From Bretschneidera sinensis (lineage: Eukaryota > Streptophyta > Magnoliopsida > Brassicales > Akaniaceae), in NCBI GenBank assembly GCA_023935145.1, contig CM043698.1:37029501-37093500 (forward strand): 64,000 nucleotides of DNA, read 5' to 3'. The translations under genes were made by a program, and so were the position numbers. Shown here piece by piece: positions 1 to 11,786 of this stretch (the stretch's first letter is position 1; the number at the start of each line of letters is the position of its first letter). The notes below the pieces were generated by a model, which saw only the letters and a list, made by a program, of their open reading frames with translations, was not told where the DNA came from and made no database searches.

Positions 1-1199
1 AAGGAAGTGTAGATAAAATATTATTTTATCAATATATTTTGTATCTCCGCTCAATGTTCTCAATCTGAGAATTTCATTGTTAGAATTTAACATTAAATTT
101 GAGAATTCATTCAGAAATTGGCGAAATTTCAAAGTTTCCAAAACCAACAAAGATGAGTATTGATCAGGGCATGTTTAACTTTTTTATCCTTTCAAATTGA
201 AATCAAAATGTAGGAATTTTCTTATTTTGTTTTTAGTTTCCAAATCTTTGTCCAAATTAAAATTATGAACCTTAATCAATTAATTTCAAAATATTTCTGA
301 CAGAACCCAAAACCATGATAAACTTAAGTGATATTTAATGTTAGATTTAATCTAATTTAAATTCGATTTTTTTCTCAACAAAGTAATACAACGTCAAACC
401 CCAAACGCCACCTCAAAATCATTGAAAAAAAAAAAAAGTAATCAGCTTTATCATTATGGCATAGTCGCAGGATTGCATGAACCTCCCCCAACCACTCTCT
501 GCAATTATAGAATTGGATGCGACATGGATAGTTGGCATTTTACATTTGAAAGTTACGATCCCATACAAAAGCAACAAATTATAAGGAAACAAAATACAAA
601 TGATAAAAGTTTTGTGATTGTGTAACCCTTTTAAGAGTACCTTTTACTTAACTTTTGATTTTATAGTAGAGATTTAAAAATGATTTTAAAACAGTTTTAA
701 ATAAAAATAGTAAAATTAAAAGTTATTTTGTGTTTGGTAAAAATTATGTTAAAAGTATCGTCAAAATTCATAATAAAATATAAAATAATTAAAATAATCA
801 TATTTATTATTAATTTGATTAAATTAAAAATAATATTTTTATTTTTATTAAATAATAATCTGAATATTCTAATAATAATGGATGAAGTATTGTTACAAAG
901 GTAATCTATATAGTGGTAAAAGTATAAATATCTTTGCCAAACAAAAGTAATTTAGGAATATAAATAGTGTCAAAACTGATTTTGAAAATAAAAGTTGTAA
1001 AACTCAACTTATGATTTTGGACCTAAATTATATTTCTTTTAAAATTATTTTCAGTTTCTTATTCATTAAGAAAGCAAGTATAAGAAGGTGTTTGACATAG
1101 CATCTATTTTTTTACAACAAAAACTGCTCGAAAAGTTTTATTAAAAAGGCAATTACAAAATTTAAAAGAAACTTAATCAACATTGCTTTTAGAGATAAC

Positions 1200-1594
1200 T
1201 AGGAGTGGATTCAAGCTAAGTCGAAGCCCGAGTTCGAGCTTTGCTCGTAAGTAAAAAACTTCTTAGAATCGAGTATGAGTTGAGAAAACTAAACTCTAGC
1301 TCAACTCATAAAGTGAAATTCATTGAGTTTTTCGAAATAAAATAATATATATGTTTTAAAAAATAAATAAAATTGATATTTATATTTTTAAATAAATAGA
1401 TAAATATTTATGCTTTTATAATATATATAAAAAATAAATTTAATATTTATTTAATTTATTAATTATATCAAATTGATTTGTAAACTTAATGAATCGAGTT
1501 TAATATTGCTTGAATTCGACTTGATAAATTAATTAAACTAAAATCATAACCCGAATTGTTTCGAGCCGAGCGGCCCTACTTAATTTCATCCCTA
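1200..1594. mobile_element. hAT-like MITE, 395 bp
   Basis: The left end starts TAGGAGTGGATTCAAG. The reverse complement of the right end starts TAGGGATGAAATTAAG. The flanks are GAGATAAC (1192-1199) and GAGATATC (1595-1602), 7 of 8 identical, which fits the 8-bp target duplication of the hAT superfamily. The interior is very AT-rich and non-coding. It is a non-autonomous element, dated only by its end divergence. Confidence 0.65.
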
Positions 1595-3366
1595 GAGATA
1601 TCTATTAGATTGTCGATTTTTATTTACAAAATCACCGTTAAAAAGAGTAAGTTTTGGCATATTTTTATTCTTCAATCTGTAACCAACAAATCTCAACCAC
1701 TGTAATCTAGTCGTTTAAAAATATCACAAAAAAATCCAAAAACAAAAAAGATTTTATAATATTCCGTTTCCAGTCCAATTCAAAGAGAAAAATATCTCTG
1801 TACATAGTTGTTTTTATTTAAGTTTTTAAGTACATAGATCCATCAAAATCACGGATCCGATTCACACATTTTGCCTTAAGTGTGAGGAAAACTCGCTTTA
1901 CATTCCTCAATAGTCAAATACTAATTCTATCATTCATGCCCTTCTCTTGTTTCTTCTCTATTTTTTTAAGGGGTGGCACAAAATTAAAAGGTTTTACAAA
2001 AATCACCTTGTCTTTTGGGTTTTAAATATAAATTAAAACGAATAAAATATAAAATAAATAGTGTTCGTAAGCACCTTTTATTGTATTATTGTGAAGGATA
2101 TTAGCATCTGCTTTGGATATATTTTTTTTTATGGTGGCTTCTCTGAAGATACAAGAAAGAGAGTTGCTAAAAGATATCAAAAACATTTATCCCAAAGCAC
2201 ATGTTCCCAATCCTCAGTTATCTCTTATGCCTTCCTTTACTTAGGCTTCAGTGAGCTGTATAAGTTGCCCTTCATTGTCACTGTCCTGTCCTGCCCCACT
2301 CAAAGTGAACAGAACTCTATATCCGTTGCCAAAATGTAAGGACGCGGTTAGTTGTGAATTTTTTTTTTTAACAATTGATACAATCTTAACATAATTTGTT
2401 TCAACGTAATAATAAAAAAATAACAAACAAAAAAATAATATTTTAATTTTTTTAATTTTATGTTAAAATGATAAATGTTGTTTATAAAATTATATTAAGA
2501 ATATCAAAATTGTTAAAGAATGTGTTAAAAAAATAGAGATGAATTTTTTTTAGTGTAACTCATATACAGTAAAAATTATATAATAAAAATATATAATATA
2601 TTGTTTTTATAAATAAATTTAAATTTTTTTAATTTTAAAATTTAATAGAAATAATTTTATAATTCAAATTTATGTGTATTATAATTTTACTTATAAGTTT
2701 TAAAGAAGAAAAATTGCACTCACAATTTTTGCACTCAGAGGAAAATTGCAATTTTACTTCTGTAGGTAAATTGCCTGCCTCTATATATTATTATTGGCTT
2801 AGTTTGCATGAAAAAGACAACTTGAGCCTTAAACTTGAACCTTACTCTATAATCATAGGAACTTGAACCTTAAAAAAATATGAGTTTTGGATACAAATTA
2901 ACTTCCATAAACAGTGATTAATCCAATTAAAACACTTAAGTAGTATGTAAATACAACTCATATTCGGTGTTTGGCAGAGAATCTGCTTAAGTAACATGAC
3001 ATTGAGTGAAAAATAATATAACTCAGTCATGGTAAATACCGCAACTTACAAATTAACAATTGAATTAAGTAGTAGTAACTAATTAAGAAATTCTCCTCAA
3101 AATTTAATTAGTTCCTAAGCAATGTGTATTTGAAATTTGAGTTTTAATTGGCTCCAAGCCACTTACCTTGCATGCACAATAGTGTGAAGTGGATTATCAT
3201 CTGAATTTTCTCTGATCTAGTGGGAATACTCAAAAATTCAAAAGAGAGCCTAACTCATTAAACCAAAAAAAAAAGAAACTGTAAAACAAAGTTGGTGAGT
3301 ATTATTTTGGGGAACAATGTTAGGGTCTTAACCAACAGCAAGAGTTCCACTTATGAAAGCTAGGAG

Positions 3367-3370
<4 letters not shown>

Positions 3371-3399
<29 letters not shown>
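3371..3399. repeat. (TA)n microsatellite
   Basis: An uninterrupted TA dinucleotide run lies in the non-coding 5' flank. It is probably polymorphic. No other function is visible. Confidence 0.9.
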
Positions 3400-3403
<4 letters not shown>

Positions 3404-3599
3404 TATAATCTCTCACCCTTTTGAAATTGCATTCACTATTTGTTTATTACCATTAAAAAATTTAAGAAATTGCTTTTATTTTTTGGGGTATAGGAAGGAT
3501 TCATAAAAGGTTACAGAGGTAATTGCATGCGCTATAGTCCATTGTTTGTACATGTGTGCCCCAAAACTTGGATACTTTCTGGTACCTAACAAGTACCCC

Positions 3600-3990
3600 A
3601 TTCAGATCTTGCCGCATGTGGTGGAACCAAGATAATGTAGGCCCGGTTCGTTACGTGGCAAGATCAGAGCTGGGGACTGAACTTCATTAAAGACTTTACC
3701 GGCTGGTCTGGTTTTTACTGGCAAATGTACTACGTGGGGCCGTTAAAATTAGCACCGACAGCCGATAACTGCAGGTCTTCAAATCGCTTCCGTGGCCGTC
3801 ATAAAACCGGCGCCAGCCGGTCAATGCGGAGACTTTCCTCGTTGACTTAATTTTTAATTTTTAATTTTACTCCCATGAAAATGAAAAGTAAAAAAGGAAA
3901 AAGAAAATATTTTAAAAAAAGAGATTTGATCTCTTTTTCGGCGGAGACCGTTGATTGCGCTTGGGAATAAAGCGCTCTGACAAGGGACCG
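3600..3990. promoter_or_regulatory. G/C-richer island with two ACGTGG cores
   Basis: Against an AT-rich background this stretch is visibly richer in G and C. It contains ACGTGG at 3653-3658 and 3732-3737 (G-box/ABRE-type core) and a TTGAC W-box core near 3840. There is no credible reading frame. It could be a distal cis-regulatory region of the endoglucanase gene 2 kb downstream, or a remnant of something else. The motifs are seen; their function is inferred. Confidence 0.3.
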
Positions 3991-5559
3991 GCCTTTTTGA
4001 CCACATCTCACTTTGTAAATTTCGCTTTTCTTTTCTTTTTTCTCTATAGAAAATATTGTGAAATAAAATAAAACATTAAAAACTGGTTATTGAATAAAGT
4101 AAATATTACAAGAATGCCCTACCATTTAACCCTACCTAAACAACAAAACATTTTTACGCGGCACTGTCGGTGGACTTAGAAAAGTAATTCCAGTGTGCAT
4201 ATATAAAAATAATTCCAGATAGAAAATTAAATGGTGGTGTGATGTTTGTCTGGGTTGTTGGATTTTCGAATCCTGGTTACAGGTCAATCTTCACCGATAC
4301 TGTTCCAGAAACCAGGTGTAACCACACGGCCACGTTTTTTTGTCCGTCGCAGCATAGTCAATTACATTTATCTCCATACTCTTTGTTTTTTATTTTCAAT
4401 TATTAATTTTATTTATCTAACATTTGGATTATATAAGTCTGCTTCCATAATTTTTTTTTTAAATCCCCTCACTTTTGATGAAAAAAGAGTGTTATTTTCA
4501 TTTAATACTGGTCCTTTCAAGAATCATTGATGGAAAAATGCAGTCGTTTGCATGTCCGTATCTTTGGGTAAAGAATTTAAAAAAATATAGATTTGATAAA
4601 AATAAAATCATTTATTATTGTACAAAATATTTTAGATTAAATTTCGATCACACAATGGATTGAGTGATAAGAAAATTGAAAAGGATGTCAAGTTTTTAGT
4701 TAAACTGAATGTCACAATAATAAATTTCAATTTCAATATCTATCATTTTCTTTGCAATTTATAGTTTTTTTTTTATATTATCGTACTTTACTTCTTGCTT
4801 TAGAAATAAATTTTAAGTTAATTATTCACCAAACACTTTACATTCAGCATCACATTCTAAATTGTGCAGCTTAACAATCATCGCTTAAAGCATTGAATTC
4901 AAAATCAATCTTTATCATTCTTGATCAATCAATTTGTATTCAAAATATAAAAAGCTTATGATCTTAATGTTAAGGTAAATAAGCAAAAGCTTGCACTTTC
5001 CCTCCTCAAATGGTAAAACAAAAGGACAGGAGTTTAGTGCAGATAAGCATGGGAGCTCTGCAAAATTTATGTATGGATTTGTATTAAGTAAAAGGTCAAC
5101 CAATTATCAAAAATTACTTACTAGTAAAATGTTACAAGGCCAGCCCAAAATGTCCACATTATTACTCATATGATTCTCAATTGCAAATTGTCTTTGGAGC
5201 AACATGGACAATTGATAATGGGGATACCTCCTACTTGTTTTGGTAATTCTTAATCCTCACACCTTATCTTAAACTTGAAAAAAATACTATTTACAAATTA
5301 AAATATAAATAAACACATGAAAAGTTTATTACTACTATTTTTTTTTTACTTTTTTTAGCCATGGTGGGCTTGAGTAAAATTTCTCTACAAATACATTAAA
5401 TCCACACCGACCCTAACAGGTAAGAGCCAAGGACACCCACATGACTCTGTTTTTGCTCAACCGTTTTCAGTACTCCGAAAGGAGAGAGAATATGGAAAAC
5501 TAAAAATGAAAAATCAATAAAATATTTTTCATTTATTGGTCCTCTGCCAATTTCTGGTA

Positions 5560-5595
5560 CCTCCCCCCCCCCCTCCCCCCTCAATATATAGAGGC
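5560..5595 (+). promoter_or_regulatory. C-tract and TATA box of the endoglucanase gene
   Basis: A pyrimidine/C run (about 5561-5581) is followed directly by AATATATAGAG, a good TATA box at 5584-5591. CT-rich sequence follows, as at many plant transcription starts. Transcription would begin near 5620, giving a leader of about 320 nt before the ATG at 5945. Confidence 0.55.
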
Positions 5596-5944
5596 TTGAG
5601 CTCTCTGCTTCTCAATCCGTCCCTCTCTCTGGTGCTTTTTTCTCTCTTTAAGAGTTCTTGCATTACTGGGTGGATTTATTAGGACTTTTATCCAATGAAT
5701 CATACCAACATTGCCTGATTTATCTCTAACTTCTCTGTGGTGGATTACTGAGCAGAGAATTGGTTTTTCTTCTGTGTTTTAGTAAAGGAAACCCATTCTT
5801 TTTGAAAATATAAAGCTTCTGTTTGCTTAAAACAGATCTGTCTCTCTGTTTTTGTTTGCACACCGAATAGATCAGAGTGATTGTGCTTTTGGGGTTCACT
5901 TTTTCTATTGAAACCCTGTGTCTGTATTTTGGTAATAGTCGGCA

Positions 5945-8900
5945 ATGGAGAAGTTTGTGAGATTCATATCAATGGCTCCTCTGCTTCTGCTTCTTTGTCT
6001 TCCTTTTGCTATAGCTGGTCATGACTATGGCCGAGCTCTTAGTAACAGCATTCTCTTCTTTGAAGCTCAAAGGTCTGGTTACCTTCCTCATACCCAGAGA
6101 GTCACATGGAGAGCTAATTCTGGTCTTAATGATGGCAAGGCCAGTGGGGTAAGCTCCTCTATCTGCCCCTTTGTTTCACATTTTCTTTCAAAAAATGAAA
6201 TTGAGCGTGTGGGATTTCATTGTGTTGTTCATATTCACAGTGATTCAAAAGGGAATATTGTGTATTAACTAGAGATTATGGTTTCTCTCTGTTTTGAAAT
6301 TGCAGGTGGATCTAGTAGGAGGGTATTATGATGCAGGGGACAATGTGAAGTTTGGTTTGCCCATGGCATTCACTGTAACAATGATGTCATGGAGTATAAT
6401 AGAGTATGCGAAGCAACTGGCTGCAAGTGGAGAGCTTGGTCATGCCATGGAAGCTGTTAAGTGGGGCACTGACTATTTCATTAAGGCCCACCCCCAACCT
6501 TATGTTCTCTATGGAGAGGTACCTTATTTTGCCAACTTTTTCATCACCGATTTGTCTATTCTAATATTGGCTTGCTAGTCTTAAAACGGCCTAATATTTG
6601 ACTCAAATCTCTCCCTTATTAGCTCAATATTAGCACTACCTGTTCTAGCTCTGTAAGTGTTTTGTTTTTTACTTGCTAGAATCAAGTGGTTGCACAATCT
6701 TAACATAAAGATTAATTCTAGAAAATTAACTCTAATAACAATAAAAAAACCAATCCCAATGGCAAACTCACTGCAATTTTTCCCCATTTGAAGTTTGGAC
6801 TTTGACCCATTTTTGAAAGCGTCATGTCTTCACAGTAAACCATTACTCCATTATGATTACTAATTAATATTACATTCAATTTGATAACGGTTTAATGGTT
6901 TATATGTTGGTTTCTGTTCAGGTAGGAGATGGTAACAGTGACCACTATTGCTGGCAAAGGCCCGAGGACATGACCACCGACCGCCGCGCATACAAGATCG
7001 ACCCTAGCAACCCAGGGTCGGATCTTGCAGGAGAAACTGCCGCCGCAATGGCTGCGGCCTCTATCGTCTTCCGCCGCTCAAACCCTGCCTATGCTAATGA
7101 GCTCCTCCGGCACGCCCACCAGGTTTAAATCCTCGAACGCAGTTTTTCTTTTTTAAATAGTTCTCTTGGAAAACTTACATTGCAATTTTAGGAAGTGTTT
7201 TCATTGTTTTCAAAAAGAAAATAAATGCTACCAAAATGAACACTCAAATACGATACTTTCTCTAGTCTTTAGTTATAATTGACCTCGCGTACGTTAGCAA
7301 AGCTCTTGTACTAAATAGGCAGTTATGATGCTTCGCTTTTTTTGTCACTGTTCGTTGCAATTTGACAGGTCAAGTTAAGGGCTGCATTTAATAACACCAT
7401 CGCTTCTGTGCTTGCCCGTATCTGTGTTAAAGTTTACCGATATAATTAAATAGTAATATTTAATTTTTTTAAAATAATTACTGTTTAATTTTTAAATGAT
7501 TATTATGTGATAATTTTTATAGAATCAATACTATTTTGTTAAGATCATTAATGACTCTAATTATCGCTTGATAACAAGGAAAAATTAAGGCTAATTTTAG
7601 CCCATGCTTTCAAAACCAATTAGTCCATTAGTTCTTGTTCTTATGTTTTTCTAGATTGTTACCATGGGATCTATTTTCTTTTTGTTTGGACCATAAGAAC
7701 AAATTTGGGTAGGCAAAGATGTTTTGGAGATCTATTTCAACCGTGAAAATAATAATGATTTATGTACACATATTACAGACAAAAAAATCATTTGAAGAGT
7801 GATAATTATTCAAAAATTACTATTCAAGTTTTCAGAGTGTTTTAAGCGAATGTTAGAATAATACTGTATGTTAGAAAATCAAATGAGAATATTTAAATTT
7901 ATTATTTTTTATTATTGAAATTATGATATATTTTCTATTTTAATTGTTTTAATTTTGTTGCAAAATTATTTTGAAATTAGTTTTAAAGGGCTACAAAATA
8001 TCAAAAAACTATTTTTTTATAAAAAAAATTAAGCTAAAATCTGATTTCGAAAATATACTCCTATCAAACATGTTTAAAGGTTTTATTTACAAATAAATAT
8101 TGGAATACAAATATTATAGATATTAGAGGAAACGCTTTCTCCGTCGCTCACGGGTAGTGTCTGTTGACCGTATAGATCCATCGTACTGTCTGATCCTAAC
8201 CGTTCATTTGTGGACAATCGATCATAAAAAGCGCATTAGTAGTACACAAAGTTTGTCACGTGCCACACTGTCGGTGCAATTGTACAGCCACATCTCCCTT
8301 ATACTCCACCTTCCTCAATCTGCCAAAACAATGAAATTATTGTCATTGCCTAATGTACCCTTGCAGTCTATGTCATATAACGGAGATTACCACTGATGTT
8401 TATATTGCCATTAAAAGTTAATGACAAAATATAACATTTGGCCTATTTTTTTGTTTTCAGCTCTTTGATTTTGCGGACAAATACAGAGGCAAATATGACA
8501 GCAGCATCACCATTGCACAAAAGTACTACCGATCTGTCAGTGGCTACAATGTATGTTTACATAATATTATCACATAATTTTGCAGTTTTTAATAATGTTA
8601 TCATAAATGTTAAAAGAAAATTGCTAACGAAATTGACGATAAAACTCCGTTGATCATAGTATTTTAATTGGATTTATATGGGAATTTATATACAGGATGA
8701 GTTGTTATGGGCTGCTGCATGGTTGTATCAAGCAACTAACAATCAGTATTACTTGAACTACCTTGGAAACAATGGTGACTCCATGGGTGGAACTGGATGG
8801 GGAATGACTGAGTTTGGTTGGGATGTCAAGTATGCTGGTGTTCAGACCCTTGTTGCCAAGGTATTGATAATCTCTAATTTGAATATTTCATATTCAATTT

Positions 8901-10517
8901 ATGAATTTGATAAATTGATTACCGTTCTTTTTTTTAATTGGTTATCTAATATCTCAAAAACTTTTAACAAAACGAAAATGTATATCAGACAACCCCTAGG
9001 CCGTAGCCCAATGATGGTTATTCATTTTAGTATAATCTCAGCCAAGAAATTGAACATTATAGCAGAGTTGCTGAACTGAAACTTTTCTTGCAGTTCCTAA
9101 TGCAAGGCAAAGCTGGTCGCTATGCACCAGTTTTCGAGAAGTATCAACAGAAGGCAGAATACTTCATGTGTTCATTGATTGGAAAAGGTGGCAAGAACGT
9201 TCAGAAGACTCCTGGTGGCTTAATTTTCCGCCAGAGATGGAACAACATGCAATTTGTGACAAGTGCCTCCTTCCTGGCTACAGTCTACTCTGACTATCTC
9301 ACTTCTGCTGGATGGAACTTGAAGTGTTCTTCTGGCAATGTGGCACCAACCGAGCTTATGTCTTTTGCAAAATCTCAGGTAATTTGATCTTATCTATCCT
9401 TTTTTATTTGGAACATTGAAATAATTTAACCTTGTTGAACAGAAATAATTGTTTTATCTCTTTAGTCGAATGAAGCTTAATACTAAGTTTATGCTATGTA
9501 ATGTTCAAAATGCTCAGGTGGATTACATTCTTGGAGATAACCCAAGAGCAACAAGTTACATGGTTGGCTATGGAAGCAATTACCCTCGTCAAGTTCATCA
9601 CAGGGCTTCCTCAATTGTTTCAATGAAGGTTAACCCTTCATTTGTTAGCTGCCGAGGAGGTTATGCTACATGGTTTAGCAGCAAAACAAGCGATCCTAAT
9701 CTCCTCACTGGTGCTATTGTTGGGGGACCTGATGCTTATGACAACTTTGCTGATGAAAGAGATAACTATGAGCAAACAGAACCTGCCACCTACAACAATG
9801 CCCCTCTTCTTGGCATATTGGCACGGCTAGGTGGTGGTCATAGTGGTTATAACCAACTCCTTCCTGGTATGTTGGCTATTTCACAATTATTCTGAAACAT
9901 TATAGTTCTTCTTTGTTTCGATATTTCGAGTTACCATAAATGGATATGCTTCTCCCATCAAAACTGATTATGATCCTTGGATTTTTCTACAGTTGTTCCA
10001 GCAACTCAACCCGTTGTTACACAACCAAAACCAGCTCCTCAATCGAAAGTAAATCCAACTCCAGGTATTTTTCTGTTTCCTTTCCAAATTGTTTTTTGTC
10101 AATTGAATCTTGAATTGATTCGTTCTTGCAGCGCATAAGATAGATGATTAGTGGAGGGCTGTGGGGCTCTCCTTCCTATTTAAGTGGGATGCTAAATGAT
10201 CGAATCTTTTTTTTGCAGCTTCATCTTCTGGTCCACTTTCCATAGTGCAGAAGATGACAACTTCATGGAATGCTAAGGGACAAACTTACTACAGATATTC
10301 CACAATTGTAACCAACAAGTCTGCTAAGACTCTGAAGGATCTCAAGCTTTCAATTAACAAGCTTTATGGTCCTATTTGGGGTCTTACAAAGTCTGGAAAC
10401 TCTTACAGTTTTCCATCATGGCTCAACTCTTTATCTGCCGGAAAAAGTCTTGAGTTTGTCTACATCCATTCTGCTTCTCCGGCAGATGTCTCAATTTCAA
10501 GCTACACTTTAGCATAA
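5945..10517 (+). CDS. Endoglucanase, GH9 class C (GH9 + CBM49)
   Basis: Nine exons: 5945-6148, 6306-6518, 6922-7122, 8461-8550, 8696-8860, 9094-9378, 9518-9866, 9993-10064, 10219-10517. They encode 625 residues and all introns are GT..AG. Residues 1-24 are a signal peptide, so the enzyme is secreted and would hydrolyse beta-1,4-glucan in the cell wall. The GH9 domain spans about 25-505: DAGD at 77-80 supplies the catalytic base, the PRQVHHR active-site histidines are at 413-414, and the probable catalytic acid is E474 in [12 protein letters not shown] Pro/Gln-rich linker (about 503-526), largely its own exon, leads to a C-terminal CBM49 cellulose-binding domain (about 527-625). This makes it a class C plant GH9 rather than the membrane-anchored KORRIGAN type or the simple secreted class B type. 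The length is normal and no key residue is missing. Intron 3 (1.3 kb) is the longest and AT-rich. Confidence 0.95.
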
Positions 10518-11786
10518 GTAAAGAAGAAACTTGATTAAAGAAGAGAGTGAAAGGTCCGCACAGTTTCTGGGGTTCTGATGTAAGAATTGTGCAGTTATAC
10601 AGAATGCAGTCAAGAAAAGTTTTTTTTTTTCCCTTTTCTTTTGTGGGATTTTCAACTTAACTAGTTGATTTGGTTTCTGTTTAGGGTTTTAGACAACATT
10701 AGGGCTAAATAAGGTTGGGGGACGAAAGGAGCGAAGAGACGATTGAAAAGGAGTGCTCATCCTCTTTCTCCTCCACTTCACTAGTTAAATAGATAGATTT
10801 AAGAGTGAAAAGATTGAGAGTGGAGAGAAGAAAATGACTTCTCAATATATTGCAAGGTGTCTTTTCTTTCCTTATAGTTCAAAACAGCTTTTGATGTCTT
10901 ATTTATTTTGCTCATTTTTCTTTTATATTGGTTTTATTAAAGTTGTAAGCTTTGCAGCATTTTATAAATATAGTTTGTGCAATGACAATATCTTTCCCAG
11001 CTTCCCATTTATTTCAGAAATTGTTTCTTTTCAGTCTGATGGAATCTCCCTGGAAGATTCATAGAATTTAATCCTGAACTTGCATTCTGTGTTAAAATCA
11101 TTTTTCTTCAAGGTATGTGGTACCATGTCCCCTGTTATGTCAAAGCTCATCAACCAGAGAAATTTTTCTAGCAAAAAAAAAAAATCCTGTCTTCAAAACT
11201 TGAAGCTTGTTAGCCCTGATCTGACAGAGTAAGCCGCAGTTAAGCAGAGGAAGGATGATTTCGATAGAAAACTCGACAAACAAAATGCAACATTGTGGAA
11301 TTTGTGGTTATGTCATCTTGCAAGACTGTTATGCCTTTCAAGTTCACAAGGGAATTATCAGTATGCGAAGAAATTTAATTATGATTTTATTGATAATTGT
11401 AGAATGATTACATAAAGATTTTTGATAAGGTTTATATACTAAACTTAGTAACATCATAAAGAAATAAATCACCTCAGAATCTAAACTAATCACACCACAA
11501 TATATATATAAAATTATTATATAATATTTTTTCACAGTTTCCTTTAAAAACACATCTATGTTTTAAAATATGTAAAAGAAAACCTTTTTGAGTGATTCAA
11601 ATTCAGAGAATGCGGCACTACTGGCAACACATACTCGAGAGTCATTTAGTAGAAAAACTTGAAGTCTGTTGGGCACTACTGGCAACTATTGAGCCACCAG
11701 GCTATTCAAAAACAAACTTTTTTTTCCATTTATTTATAAACATTTTAGCAGTAAAACCTTAAAACAAAGTAGCAAGACCTGAGAAA
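10518..11786. other. 3' flanks of the endoglucanase and PP2C genes
   Basis: This is the gap between two convergent genes. The first several hundred bases are T-rich and must contain the endoglucanase 3' UTR. The last few hundred must contain the PP2C 3' UTR. I see no other gene. Confidence 0.6.

Larger units (their letters stand above)
1..5580. other. Non-coding, AT-rich 5' flank
   Basis: I find no convincing gene here. The short reading frames have no recognisable domains, no compositional bias and no splice-linked neighbours. The stretch holds a hAT-like MITE (1200-1594), a TA microsatellite (about 3371-3399), a G/C-richer island (about 3600-3990) with two ACGTGG cores, and AT-rich DNA resembling decayed small transposons (about 640-1080). 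The last few hundred bases are the upstream region of the endoglucanase gene. Confidence 0.7.
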
